This document shows positions 8,684 to 17,097 of a DNA stretch of 42,349 nucleotides, one piece after another. The translations under genes and the position numbers were made by a program. Each line of letters begins with the position of its first letter. The stretch's first letter is position 1. The stretch spans positions 1 through 42,349 of the forward strand of contig JBOFGV010000133.1 of assembly GCA_051649305.1 (NCBI GenBank), in the 5' to 3' direction. This DNA comes from JADCCX01 sp051649305 (GTDB taxonomy: Bacteria; Pseudomonadota; Alphaproteobacteria; Rhizobiales; Beijerinckiaceae). Under the pieces are notes generated by a model. The model saw only the letters and a list, made by a program, of their open reading frames with translations, had not been told where the DNA came from and did not search any database.

Positions 8684-11600
8684 CTACCGAAAATCCCGTG
8701 TCTTCGGCATGATGGTATCGATATGCCGATCCGGAATGAAAATATCACGCGGTGGATGTTTGGGTGCAGTTCCCTGAGGGGTTGAGCTGGGCAGTGTACC
8801 CAGTTTCGGGCGCCAGATTTTTGGCGGCAATGTGCGCGGATCAATTCCCGGACCGCCACCATGGAACTCATCGCCACGACCATGTGGCAACGGAAACGCT
8901 GTGCCCCGCTGACCGACGCTGGCAAGCTCGGGTGAAAGGTCTGTCAGGCGTTGCGCGATGAAATGCACCACTTCGCCCTCGCGCTGGATTTTGCCGTTGA
9001 TGCCCAGCATGGTGGCAGTGAGGATGATGCGGCGCTGCTTTTCGTAGAGGGAGGGCCAGATCACGACATTGGCCACGCCTGTTTCATCTTCAATTGTGAT
9101 GAACATGACGCCTTTGGCTGAGCCCGGCTTCTGGCGTACCAGCACGAGGCCTGCCAGTTGCATCCAGCGGCCATCGCGGGCTTGCATTCCTTCAGAACAA
9201 GTCGTGTAGCGGCGCCTGACCAGATCCTGCCGCAGGAATGACAGAGGATGTTCGCGTAGGGTCAAACCGACATGGCCATAGTCCTCGACCACCTCGCCAC
9301 CTGCCGTCATAGGCCGCAGGTTGACGGCGGGTTCATCGATTTCCGGAATGATAGCAGCCTCGCGGCTGGCAGCAGCGGCAAACAGCGGCAGCGGTTCGTC
9401 TCTGAGGGCTTTCAATGCCCAGAGTGCTTCCCGGCGCGCTAGCTTCAGGGATGGCTGGAAGGCATCGGCTTCGGCGAGTTCCACCAGAGATGCCGATGGC
9501 ACGCGGGCGCGACGCCAGAGGTCATCAACGGATGCGAATGGCTGACCGGCGCGCGCCGTGACGATTGTGGCGGCATCCCGGTTGGCCAATCCCTTGACCA
9601 TACGCATGCCGAGGCGAACGGCAAAGCGGGTGGCCAAACCCGTTGATTGCTGATCATCAGTGTCTATGGCCTCCAATGTGCAATCCCAGCGGGAGGCGTT
9701 GATGCACACAGGCCTGATCTCAACACCGTGTTCCCGCGCATCCCTCACGATCTGGGCCGGAGCGTAAAACCCCATGGGCTGGGCATTGAGGAGCGCTGCA
9801 CAGAAGACATCGGGGTGATGGCATTTGAGCCAGCAGCTGGCATAGGCGATGAGGGCAAAGGATGCGGCGTGGCTTTCGGGAAAGCCGTAGCTGCCAAAGC
9901 CTTCGAGCTGGCGGAAGGTGCGTTCCGCGAAAGCCTGCTCATAGCCATTGGCCACCATGCCCATCACCAGCTTGTCGCGGAAGTGAGAGACACCGCCGGT
10001 GAACTTGAAGGTCGCCATGGAGCGGCGGAGCTGATCCGCCTCGCTTGGTGTGAAGCCCGCACATTCTATGGCGACACGCATGGCCTGTTCCTGAAACAGC
10101 GGCACACCCAAAGTCTTGCCCAGCACACGCTCCAGCTCTGGCTTGGGATAGACAACCTGTTCCTTGCCCTCCCGCCGTCTGAGATAGGGATGCACCATAT
10201 CGCCCTGAATGGGGCCGGGGCGGACAATGGCAACCTCGATCACGAGATCATAGAAGGTGCGCGGCTTCATGCGCGGCAGCATCGCCATCTGCGCCCGGCT
10301 TTCGATCTGGAAGGTGCCGAGTGTATCGGCCTTGCGGATCATGGCGTAGGTGCGCGGGTCTTCTGCCGGGATGGTGGCGAGATCAAGGGTCAGGCCCTTG
10401 TGTTCCTGCAGCATATCAAGCCCGCGCTTCATGCAGGACAGCATGCCGAGTGCGAGACAATCCACCTTCATGAACTTCAGGATATCGATATCATCCTTGT
10501 CCCATTCAATGATCTGTCGGTCCGGCATGGCGGCGGGCTCTATGGGAACCAGTTCATCCAATCTATCGCGTGTCAGGACAAAGCCACCAGGGTGCTGCGA
10601 GAGATGGCGCGGCGTACCGACGAGCTGGCGGGCAAGGCTCATTGCAAGGGTGAGGCGGCGATCCTTCAGATTAAGGTTGAGTTCTGCCGCATGCCTGGGT
10701 TCAACGCTCTCCTTGGACCAACTGCTGACCTGCGTTGTCAACATCTTGATGAGGTCTTCGGGCAGTCCCAGCGCCTTGCCGACATCGCGCAAGGCTCCCC
10801 TTGATCGATAGCGGATCACGGTGGAGCAGAGGGCAGCATGATCACGGCCATAGGTCTCGAACACCCATTGCATCACCGTCTCACGGCGCTCGTGCTCGAA
10901 ATCCACATCGATATCGGGCGGTTCACGGCGTTCCTCCGAGACGAAGCGCTCGAACAGGAGATCATTGCGTTCAGGATCAATCGCCGTGATGCCAAGCACA
11001 TAGCAGACAGCACTGTTGGCAGCGGAACCACGACCCTGACACAGGATATCCCGGCTGCGAGCGAAGCGCACGATTGCATTCACAGTGAGAAAATACGGTG
11101 CGTATTCCAGCTTCTCGATCAGGCGAAGCTCGTGGTTGAGGCTGGCGATGACCTTGTCTGGCAGACCTTCGGGATAACGCTGTGCTGCCCCTTCCCATGT
11201 CAATCGTGTCAGCAGTTGCTGGGGCGTTTCGTTGGCGGAGGCTTCCTGCGGGTATTGATAGGCGAGTTCATCCATGGAGAAACGGCAACGCTCTGCGATC
11301 TCGATGCTGCGTGCCACAGCTTCTGGATAGCGGGAGAACAACCGTGCCATCTCGTCGGGCGGCTTCAGATAGCGGTCGGCATGGCGCTCGCGGCGAAAGC
11401 CTGCATCATCAATGGTACAGTTGTGGCGGATGCAGGTTACGATATCCTGCAGGATGCGTTTGTCCGGCGCATCAAACAGCACATCATTGGTGACCACGGT
11501 TGGCACGCCCATCTGTGCCGCCAGATTGGACAACTCGTGCAGGCGCATCTGGTCATTGGGGCGGCGATGTAGCGTGAGGGCCATATAGGTATTGCCAGCA

Positions 11601-12031
11601 AAACTCTCGCGCAGACGCCGCAGTCTCATGGCGCAGGTGGCATCCGCTTCATCCGGCACCAGCACAACGATCAGGCCTTCGCCATAAGCCACGAGATCGG
11701 ACCAGTTGAGCAGGCACTTCGCCTTGCCACCACGCTTCTTGCCAAGCGACAGCAACCGGCACAGCCGGGCATAGGCTGGACGATCTGTTGGATAGACCAG
11801 CACAGAAGTGCCATCTGTCAGATCAAGCCTGCACCCGACAATCAAGCGAACGCCTGTGTCTTTGGCTGCCTGATGTGCGCGGACGATGCCTGCCAGAGAG
11901 TTGCGATCAACAATGCCCAGCGCTTCGATGCCAAGCTGCTTGGCCCGTGCAAACAGGTCTTCGCAGGAACTTGCACCCCGCAGGAACGAGAAATGCGAAG
12001 TCACCTGCAGCTCGGCGTAGCGCGGTTTCAT
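8684..12031 (-). CDS. dnaE2: Error-prone DNA polymerase DnaE2 (ImuC)
   Basis: C-family translesion DNA polymerase that works with ImuA and ImuB in damage-induced mutagenesis. The 1115-aa product begins with a PHP domain (HFSFLRGASSCEDLFARAKQ, ALGIVDRNSLAGIVRAHQAA). The palm holds the catalytic acidic motif (PPDIDVDFEHERRE), preceded by the nucleotide-binding glycine-serine stretch (CQGRGSAANSAVCYVLGI). A helix-hairpin-helix region (KGLANRDAATIVTARAGQPF) and a C-terminal OB fold (WMQLAGLVLVRQKPGSAKGV) follow. The length matches DnaE2 (about 1080-1120 aa). The C terminus lacks the beta-clamp/tau region of the replicative DnaE1. Its ATG shares one base with the imuB stop (TAATG), so the genes are translationally coupled. 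Confidence 0.96.
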   Translation of the reverse strand: MKPRYAELQVTSHFSFLRGASSCEDLFARAKQLGIEALGIVDRNSLAGIVRAHQAAKDTGVRLIVGCRLDLTDGTSVLVYPTDRPAYARLCRLLSLGKKRGGKAKCLLNWSDLVAYGEGLIVVLVPDEADATCAMRLRRLRESFAGNTYMALTLHRRPNDQMRLHELSNLAAQMGVPTVVTNDVLFDAPDKRILQDIVTCIRHNCTIDDAGFRRERHADRYLKPPDEMARLFSRYPEAVARSIEIAERCRFSMDELAYQYPQEASANETPQQLLTRLTWEGAAQRYPEGLPDKVIASLNHELRLIEKLEYAPYFLTVNAIVRFARSRDILCQGRGSAANSAVCYVLGITAIDPERNDLLFERFVSEERREPPDIDVDFEHERRETVMQWVFETYGRDHAALCSTVIRYRSRGALRDVGKALGLPEDLIKMLTTQVSSWSKESVEPRHAAELNLNLKDRRLTLAMSLARQLVGTPRHLSQHPGGFVLTRDRLDELVPIEPAAMPDRQIIEWDKDDIDILKFMKVDCLALGMLSCMKRGLDMLQEHKGLTLDLATIPAEDPRTYAMIRKADTLGTFQIESRAQMAMLPRMKPRTFYDLVIEVAIVRPGPIQGDMVHPYLRRREGKEQVVYPKPELERVLGKTLGVPLFQEQAMRVAIECAGFTPSEADQLRRSMATFKFTGGVSHFRDKLVMGMVANGYEQAFAERTFRQLEGFGSYGFPESHAASFALIAYASCWLKCHHPDVFCAALLNAQPMGFYAPAQIVRDAREHGVEIRPVCINASRWDCTLEAIDTDDQQSTGLATRFAVRLGMRMVKGLANRDAATIVTARAGQPFASVDDLWRRARVPSASLVELAEADAFQPSLKLARREALWALKALRDEPLPLFAAAASREAAIIPEIDEPAVNLRPMTAGGEVVEDYGHVGLTLREHPLSFLRQDLVRRRYTTCSEGMQARDGRWMQLAGLVLVRQKPGSAKGVMFITIEDETGVANVVIWPSLYEKQRRIILTATMLGINGKIQREGEVVHFIAQRLTDLSPELASVGQRGTAFPLPHGRGDEFHGGGPGIDPRTLPPKIWRPKLGTLPSSTPQGTAPKHPPRDIFIPDRHIDTIMPKTRDFR

Positions 12032-13620
12032 TATGCAAAGATTCCGTGCAGGAACCAGCGCTGGGACCCAGTATCGGCGTGTTCACCATCGCCTGCGCGG
12101 TAGATCCAGAAACGCTCTCCCGCTTCGTCCTCCACCTGAAAGTAATCCCTGACGGCGATCAATTCGGCATCGCGCTTCCACCATTCACCAAAGATGCGTT
12201 CCGGTCCGTCCGCCCGCCTGACCCGGCGGCGGTTGCCGCGCCATGTGAATGTGGCCGGGAGATGGTCCGGCAGGAGCGCCATGGTCTCGATGGGTTCAGG
12301 GGACGTCAGCAACCGTGTCGGGCGTGGCCAGTGCTGCGGCCATGTGATGCCGGTCGCTGGAGCCATGGCCGCAATGCGAGCAGTTGAGCGTTCGGGCACA
12401 TCACTGGCGACAGGGGTCATTCGGTAGAGCCGTTCTGTCCCAACGCGGTTGGAGAGGATGTCGATCAGGCCCGATACATCCGCCTCAGGCGCTTCTGCCA
12501 GCGAGGAAATCATCTGCGTCTGGCCAAAGGGCTCAGCCATGGTCGCCGTCAGGCTCATGATCTCGATACCAAAGCCCGGATCTATGGTCTCGATCTTGTC
12601 GCAGAGCAGACGCGTCAGGCGCTTCACATCCCGCACGGGCAGGGCTGTGCCAATGCGGATTGCTTCAATGTGGGCATCAACACAGTGCAGCAGCAGATCA
12701 AGGCGCTTGGCTCCAAGGCCGCGCGTCTCCAATGCAACGCATAGATCAACGACGAGCTTGCCAATGTAGCGGGCGATGGTCTCTGCCGCCCCGATGGGCT
12801 CTGCAAAGCTCCGGCGTACTGACACCAGTTCATCCGGCCTGATCGGGTCAATCGGTTCGGCCAGTCGTCCCATCATCTGATCAATGCGACGGCCGGGTTC
12901 CGGACCAAAGCGTAAGGTGAGCGGCGCACGCGGTGTCGTGGCCAGTTCACCTATGCGTTCGAAGCCAAGGGTGCGCAAGGATTCAACCAAGCCAGCATCC
13001 AGTCGCAACGCAGCAATCGTGAGATCAGGGATGGCATCTGCACTGGTTCCAGCCGGGATGACACAGGCTGGCTGTGCCGCAAACCGCGCCAACCCGTGTG
13101 CCGCTCCCCATGTATCAGCCATGGCAGCACGGGCCGTGATGCCAACAGCCTGCAGGCGCTCGATCATGTCGGTGAGCACAGCAGCTTCACCACCATGAAG
13201 ATGCGTGGCTCCGGTGATATTGATCACCAACCCATCAGGCGGATCAGCCGCCACTATGGGCGCATAGCGACGCAGCGCCCAGAGAGCCAATCGGTCCAGT
13301 GCTGCAAGATCAGCTTCAGGTTCAGCATCCTTGATGACCAGACCAGGCACCAGTGCTTGCGCCTTGGTGGCTGGCATGCCCACACACAATCCTGCCTTTT
13401 GGGCCGCATTGTCAGCCGCCAGCAGAACGCGCCGGTTGCCCTGCCGTCCAATCAGAACCAGCGGTGTCTCAGGCCGCAATGAAGCGGCGGGCAATGCCGC
13501 GTCCAACGCGCTCATCTGGACCTTGTCTCGCCTGAACCGGTCGGTAGGCCATGTCGGCAGAAACAGGGAGATGATCCGGGATTGCAAAGCTGTCCGGCAT
13601 CGCGAGAGACCCTTTTGCAT
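12031..13620 (-). CDS. imuB: ImuB, Y-family polymerase-like mutagenesis protein
   Basis: Accessory protein of the ImuA-ImuB-DnaE2 mutasome. It resembles a Y-family polymerase but in this family lacks catalytic activity and acts as the clamp-binding hub. The N-terminal RIISLFLPTWPTDRFRR and the later LAALDRLALWALRRYAPIV and GLVINITGATHLHGGE are typical of alphaproteobacterial ImuB. The start is set at the ATG at 13620, because GGAGG lies 6 bp upstream; the frame also permits a GTG at 13692. With the ATG start the protein is 529 aa and overlaps the end of imuA by 152 bp in another frame, an unusually long overlap. It overlaps dnaE2 by one base. Confidence 0.92.
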   Translation of the reverse strand: MQKGLSRCRTALQSRIISLFLPTWPTDRFRRDKVQMSALDAALPAASLRPETPLVLIGRQGNRRVLLAADNAAQKAGLCVGMPATKAQALVPGLVIKDAEPEADLAALDRLALWALRRYAPIVAADPPDGLVINITGATHLHGGEAAVLTDMIERLQAVGITARAAMADTWGAAHGLARFAAQPACVIPAGTSADAIPDLTIAALRLDAGLVESLRTLGFERIGELATTPRAPLTLRFGPEPGRRIDQMMGRLAEPIDPIRPDELVSVRRSFAEPIGAAETIARYIGKLVVDLCVALETRGLGAKRLDLLLHCVDAHIEAIRIGTALPVRDVKRLTRLLCDKIETIDPGFGIEIMSLTATMAEPFGQTQMISSLAEAPEADVSGLIDILSNRVGTERLYRMTPVASDVPERSTARIAAMAPATGITWPQHWPRPTRLLTSPEPIETMALLPDHLPATFTWRGNRRRVRRADGPERIFGEWWKRDAELIAVRDYFQVEDEAGERFWIYRAGDGEHADTGSQRWFLHGIFA

Positions 13621-14293
13621 CACACGCCTCCACAACAAAATCAGCACATTCCCCGGCACGACATCGAATAAGTTCCAGTTGCCATCGTGCACGGCCTACG
13701 CCCGGAACCGGCAATGCCAAAGAGGGCAGGGCCGTGACCCGCCACCGCGTCACAGAGGCTGTCGGCTGGCCAAAATCAGCGGCTTCCCTTTGCCGTCGCC
13801 AGCGTCTGATCGCGAGGCCAATGGAACCGGAACTTTCTGCCGCGAGTTGCAAGCGGCGGGAAGCCGTCATCGACAAATGTGCGACCTCAGCCACAACAGC
13901 GCCAAGCCCGCCGTGGCGCAGGCCTTCCTCGAAACAGGCAAGCACCGTCTTCTCGTCACCGGCTTCGACATAGATCACACGGTTAGGGCCAAGGCCGACT
14001 TGTGCCAGAGCGGGCGCAAAGAGATCAGCCTTGGTGACACACCAAAGCACCTTGCCCGTGGTGCGCGCCGCAATGCCTGCCATGAACAAAGCGGCGGCAG
14101 CACCATGCAATGCGCCTTCGCCACCACCGGCTGCCTCATGCAGACTGCCAAGCGCCAGACCACCGTTGGGCAAGCGCTGGTCAATATCAGAGACACCAAA
14201 GGGCAGGACACTGCGATCACGCACAGCACCCGTCTCAAGCCGCTGAATGCGCAGCCGGAGGTCGTCGATAATGGGTGATGAGGCTGTGTGCAT
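13469..14293 (-). CDS. imuA: ImuA, RecA-like mutagenesis protein
   Basis: First gene of the imuA-imuB-dnaE2 cassette. The 274-aa product shows the ImuA pattern: VLPFGVSDIDQRLPNGGLAL followed by GSLHEAAGGGEGALHGAAAA, resembling the RecA/SulA-like fold without a canonical Walker A. In the family ImuA supports translesion synthesis with ImuB and DnaE2 and may act on RecA filaments. An SOS box lies about 31 bp upstream of the ATG at 14293. The ribosome-binding site is weak (AAGG immediately before the start). The last 50 codons overlap imuB. Confidence 0.88.
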   Translation of the reverse strand: MHTASSPIIDDLRLRIQRLETGAVRDRSVLPFGVSDIDQRLPNGGLALGSLHEAAGGGEGALHGAAAALFMAGIAARTTGKVLWCVTKADLFAPALAQVGLGPNRVIYVEAGDEKTVLACFEEGLRHGGLGAVVAEVAHLSMTASRRLQLAAESSGSIGLAIRRWRRQREAADFGQPTASVTRWRVTALPSLALPVPGVGRARWQLELIRCRAGECADFVVEACDAKGSLAMPDSFAIPDHLPVSADMAYRPVQARQGPDERVGRGIARRFIAA

Positions 14294-14323
14294 GCCTTGG
14301 GAACGTCAACAGGAGGAGATTTA

Positions 14324-14338
14324 GTTCCTGTTTTGTTC
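14324..14338 (-). promoter_or_regulatory. LexA (SOS) box of the imuA-imuB-dnaE2 operon
   Basis: Exact match to the alphaproteobacterial SOS box GTTC-N7-GTTC on the plus strand (GAAC-N7-GAAC as read toward the operon). It lies 31 bp upstream of the imuA start. In this class LexA represses imuA-imuB-dnaE2 until DNA damage, so the whole three-gene cassette is predicted to be SOS-induced. Confidence 0.85.
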
Positions 14339-14635
14339 TAAAGCACTCTCCAGAGTCAATGGATAAGATTCCTATGATGGAGATTGTTTGAGGGTGAGGG
14401 TGCAGACCGCTCGAAAGGACTGTAGGAAGCAGCATGTCGTATGGACTGCAGACAATGCAGAGAAAAGTCCGCAATTAAAAGTAATGCTGACATCGAACGT
14501 CGACTTTTTGCAATTTTTGGTGATGCTGCAATCACTTGATCCGAGGCTTATTCCAGTACTGCTGCGCCAAAACGGACACTTACCAGTGTAACTTTAAGGC
14601 CGCCAACATCGCGTAGATGACAGCGGCCTCGGTCA
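14339..14635. other. Intergenic region between the mutasome operon and the recombinase
   Basis: About 300 bp with no gene that can be supported. Just downstream of the recombinase stop is an inverted repeat (GGCCGC at 14598-14603, GCGGCC at 14623-14628) that could form a weak stem-loop in its transcript. No tRNA or recognisable attachment site is seen, although this is where the accessory block appears to begin. Confidence 0.4.
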
Positions 14636-15262
14636 TCAGATCTCAGTCTGTTCAGATAATGCCAATGCATCATCAGCTTCGATGCCGAGGTAGCGAACCG
14701 TGCTTTCCAATTTCGTGTGTCCAAGAAGGAGTTGGCAAGCGCGCAGATTCCCGGTGCGCTTGTAAATCATAGCGACCTTGGTGCGGCGCAGACTGTGAGT
14801 GCCAAAGGCCGTTGAATCCAGGCCTGCCATCTCGACCCATTCATCAACCAGGCGGGCATATTGCCGGGTGGTCAGATGTTCACCGGCGTGAAGGCGACTT
14901 GGAAACACCCAATCCACACCAACGGCGCGCCTCACCCTTATCCAATCGGCGAGCGCTTCGCGGGTGGGATCGGTCAATTCGAATGGCACCGGTCGCCCGG
15001 TCTTTTGTTGCATCACTGTTGAACGTTGCCGAATAGCACCACCTGCCATCACATCTGATATGCGTAGCTTGACCACGTCGCAACCACGAAGCTTGCTGTC
15101 GATGGCGAGATTGAACAGCGCAAGGTCTCGCAGTTTTGCCGCCATCTTCAGGCGCGTTCGGATTTCCCAGATGTGTTTAGGCTTCAGCGGCGCTTTCGGG
15201 CCAACAATCATGCCTGCGTTCCAGGCCAATCGATGTGTTGAAGTTACATTATCAATAGTCAT
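14636..15262 (-). CDS. Minimal tyrosine recombinase / phage-type integrase
   Basis: Site-specific recombinase of 208 aa. The catalytic set is complete: Arg59 (SKLRGCDVVKLR), Lys87 (QQKTGRPVP), His156-x-x-Arg159 (GTHSLRRTK), His182 (LLGHTKLESTVRYLG) and the nucleophile Tyr191. It lacks the usual N-terminal core-binding domain beyond a short helical region, so it is near the minimum size for the family. The ATG at 15262 follows GGGAGA; the frame extends to 15289. It sits between the conserved SOS cassette and the accessory genes, transcribed away from them, and may mark the edge of an integrated element. It could also be a resident XerD-like invertase; no target site is apparent. Confidence 0.88.
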   Translation of the reverse strand: MTIDNVTSTHRLAWNAGMIVGPKAPLKPKHIWEIRTRLKMAAKLRDLALFNLAIDSKLRGCDVVKLRISDVMAGGAIRQRSTVMQQKTGRPVPFELTDPTREALADWIRVRRAVGVDWVFPSRLHAGEHLTTRQYARLVDEWVEMAGLDSTAFGTHSLRRTKVAMIYKRTGNLRACQLLLGHTKLESTVRYLGIEADDALALSEQTEI

Positions 15263-15529
15263 GGCGGTCTCCCGTCGAGAACGCCGCATCTGGCATCAGA
15301 ACCAGCGCTTGAATTGTGTTCAACTTGTGCCTGCCTGACGCGGGCCTGTTTCCTGAGAACAGATGTACGTCAGCTGGCAGCATAGTGGGCGTACTGCCGT
15401 TTTGGGAATTACGGCGTAATCACGTTTACCGTCCGGTGATTGTGACGATTTGATTTCTTTTCTTTTGTGAGGATGTAAGGCCACCCCATTGAGAGGGAGC
15501 TGCTCCGCACGACAGGAACGGAGTGCGTT
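15263..15529. promoter_or_regulatory. Divergent promoter region with several dyads
   Basis: This 267-bp gap separates the recombinase from the AAA+ gene. It contains a 13-bp palindrome (ATTACG-G-CGTAAT, 15408-15420), an overlapping inverted repeat (AATCAC at 15418-15423, GTGATT at 15436-15441) and a short dyad GGAGC-T-GCTCC (15496-15506) in the leader of the AAA+ gene. These are candidate operators; no protein is assigned to them. Confidence 0.35.
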
Positions 15530-16816
15530 ATGACTGAGAGAAAGTTGAATTTTGCTGCTGAGGTACCAGCCATTACGCCTGGCGAATTGGCATATTCTGT
15601 TCTGGGGAGCCTCGATCCACCCGCAGATTTGGCAGTTCAGAGCGCCCACCAAAACAGCATTTCAGGCGATAGCTTGAGCAGGTCGCAGCTATCCGTGGGC
15701 AGTGCCAGCCCATTGCGCGTGAAGGTCTTTGACCCTGCCGAGATCACAGCGCGGATAGCAGAAATCTTTGGCGACATGCCAGATCTCGACAGTGAGGACG
15801 ACAACACATTTGGCGAAGGTGAATATGACCTGCTGGCAGATGGTGCTGGCCGGGAACTATCCAGCATCAAATCAGCCCGTAACACTACATCGCTGTCTTA
15901 TGAAGAGACACACCGGTATCGAAAGCTCCTGCGGCTTGAACGTGATCCGTTGCGGGGAAAGCGTGATGCTCTGATTGGGAATACTGCACGCTTGGAGGCG
16001 GTCAATGCGCTGCGCACCGTTGCGCCACATTTTGAACCTGTGATCGCAATCATCGCCGATGCCATTGCTGTTTCAGCACGTGCTGGGACACCGTTGGCTG
16101 TGCCGCCAATCTGCCTGCTCGGGCCACCCGGAATTGGCAAAACGTTCTTTGCCCGACGATTAGCTCAAGCTTTGGGGACGCAGTACCATTTGTTTCCGAT
16201 GAACCTGTCCGCCTCCTTCAGCCTGATTGCGGGATTGTCGACAGCCTGGAAGGGCGCAAAACCCGGCAAGCTTGCTGCGACACTTGTTGAGGGTGGCACA
16301 GCAGCACCCGTGGTTGTTTTTGATGAGTTGGAAAAGGTTATCATTGCTGGACCGTTCGACCGGCCGCTCGATGTGCTTCACAGCCTGTGGGAGCGCGAGA
16401 ATGCCAGCTCCTTTGTCGATGAGTATTATGATACAAGCTTTGACACCTCGCATGTGATCTCGCTCGCGACTGCCAATGCAGTTCACAATCTTGCACCATC
16501 CCTGCTGGATCGATTGCTGGTGATTGATGTGCCATCCCCTGATCAGGACCAGCGTCGCCGGATAGCGGCACAAATCTTCTCACGGCTGCTTGGCCGCCTT
16601 GGTACTACAATGGTGTCTGACCTTCGGGATGAGGCTCTGAACGACCTGATGACAATGACGCCACGGCGCATCGCGCGTGTGCTGGAACTGGCTTTGCCCA
16701 AGACTCTTGCCGCTGGCCGCGAGACTGTCTCTCGTGATGACATTAGGGCAGCAACACAGTTGCTGGATGCCTGGCGCAGCGAGGGAAGGACCCCTATGGG
16801 CTTCATCCACTTTTGA
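15530..16816 (+). CDS. Lon-type AAA+ ATPase without a protease domain
   Basis: A 428-aa AAA+ ATPase. Residues 1-120 are poorly conserved and acidic in part. The AAA module has Walker A GPPGIGKT at 198-205, Walker B VVVFDELEK at 262-270, sensor 1 around Asn316 (ISLATANAVHNLAPSLLDRL) and a probable arginine finger at Arg328. The stretch SFVDEYYDTSFDTSHVISLA and the following LLDRLLVIDVPSP closely echo the AAA domain of Lon, yet the chain ends where the Lon protease domain would begin. GGAG lies 7 bp before the ATG. It is followed on the same strand by an exonuclease I homologue. A role in remodelling protein-DNA complexes for that nuclease is inference; the substrate is unknown. Confidence 0.85.
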   Translation: MTERKLNFAAEVPAITPGELAYSVLGSLDPPADLAVQSAHQNSISGDSLSRSQLSVGSASPLRVKVFDPAEITARIAEIFGDMPDLDSEDDNTFGEGEYDLLADGAGRELSSIKSARNTTSLSYEETHRYRKLLRLERDPLRGKRDALIGNTARLEAVNALRTVAPHFEPVIAIIADAIAVSARAGTPLAVPPICLLGPPGIGKTFFARRLAQALGTQYHLFPMNLSASFSLIAGLSTAWKGAKPGKLAATLVEGGTAAPVVVFDELEKVIIAGPFDRPLDVLHSLWERENASSFVDEYYDTSFDTSHVISLATANAVHNLAPSLLDRLLVIDVPSPDQDQRRRIAAQIFSRLLGRLGTTMVSDLRDEALNDLMTMTPRRIARVLELALPKTLAAGRETVSRDDIRAATQLLDAWRSEGRTPMGFIHF

Positions 16817-17097
16817 CCCTCTAAGCAGTCAAACGCATGCAATCAGCAGTCTGAGATCAGCTGATCAGGACTCCGCGCCATCTTGTATCAATCTTCTGTT
16901 CTTCAGTTTGTACCGGGGGCAGCTTTCTCTCGAGATCAAGGCTTCCTGCCCGGCACGTCTTCTCCCCATCTGAGATGCAAGGACCGTCGCTGCTTGCGAG
17001 GTTGTTTTTAAGGACACCCCACCAAAGCCCCCGGTTGAATGCCCCAGAAGGAAGACATCGGGACAATCATCTTCGATCCATCAGAAAGACCAGTACC
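16817..17097. other. Leader region of the exonuclease gene
   Basis: 281 bp with no supported gene. It holds a perfect 12-bp palindrome (GATCAGCTGATC, 16855-16866). At 17009-17021 it holds TAAGGACACCCCA, which nearly repeats TAAGGCCACCCCA in the leader of the preceding AAA+ gene (15475-15487), hinting that the two genes may share a control element. The reading frame of the exonuclease extends into this region but without a supported start. Confidence 0.3.

Noticed and set aside
9647..10804. A 385-codon plus-strand reading frame opposite dnaE2
   Set aside because: It lies wholly within the conserved DnaE2 polymerase gene on the other strand, shows no recognisable domain, and its composition is what the reverse of a GC-rich codon pattern gives.
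13331..14278. A 315-codon plus-strand frame opposite imuA and the start of imuB
   Set aside because: It is antisense to two conserved genes with family motifs and has no recognisable content.
14594..15300. Possible tRNA or att site next to the integrase
   Set aside because: No cloverleaf or tRNA 3' end was recognised and no matching direct repeat was found by eye near 27200-28160. A computed repeat search would be needed.
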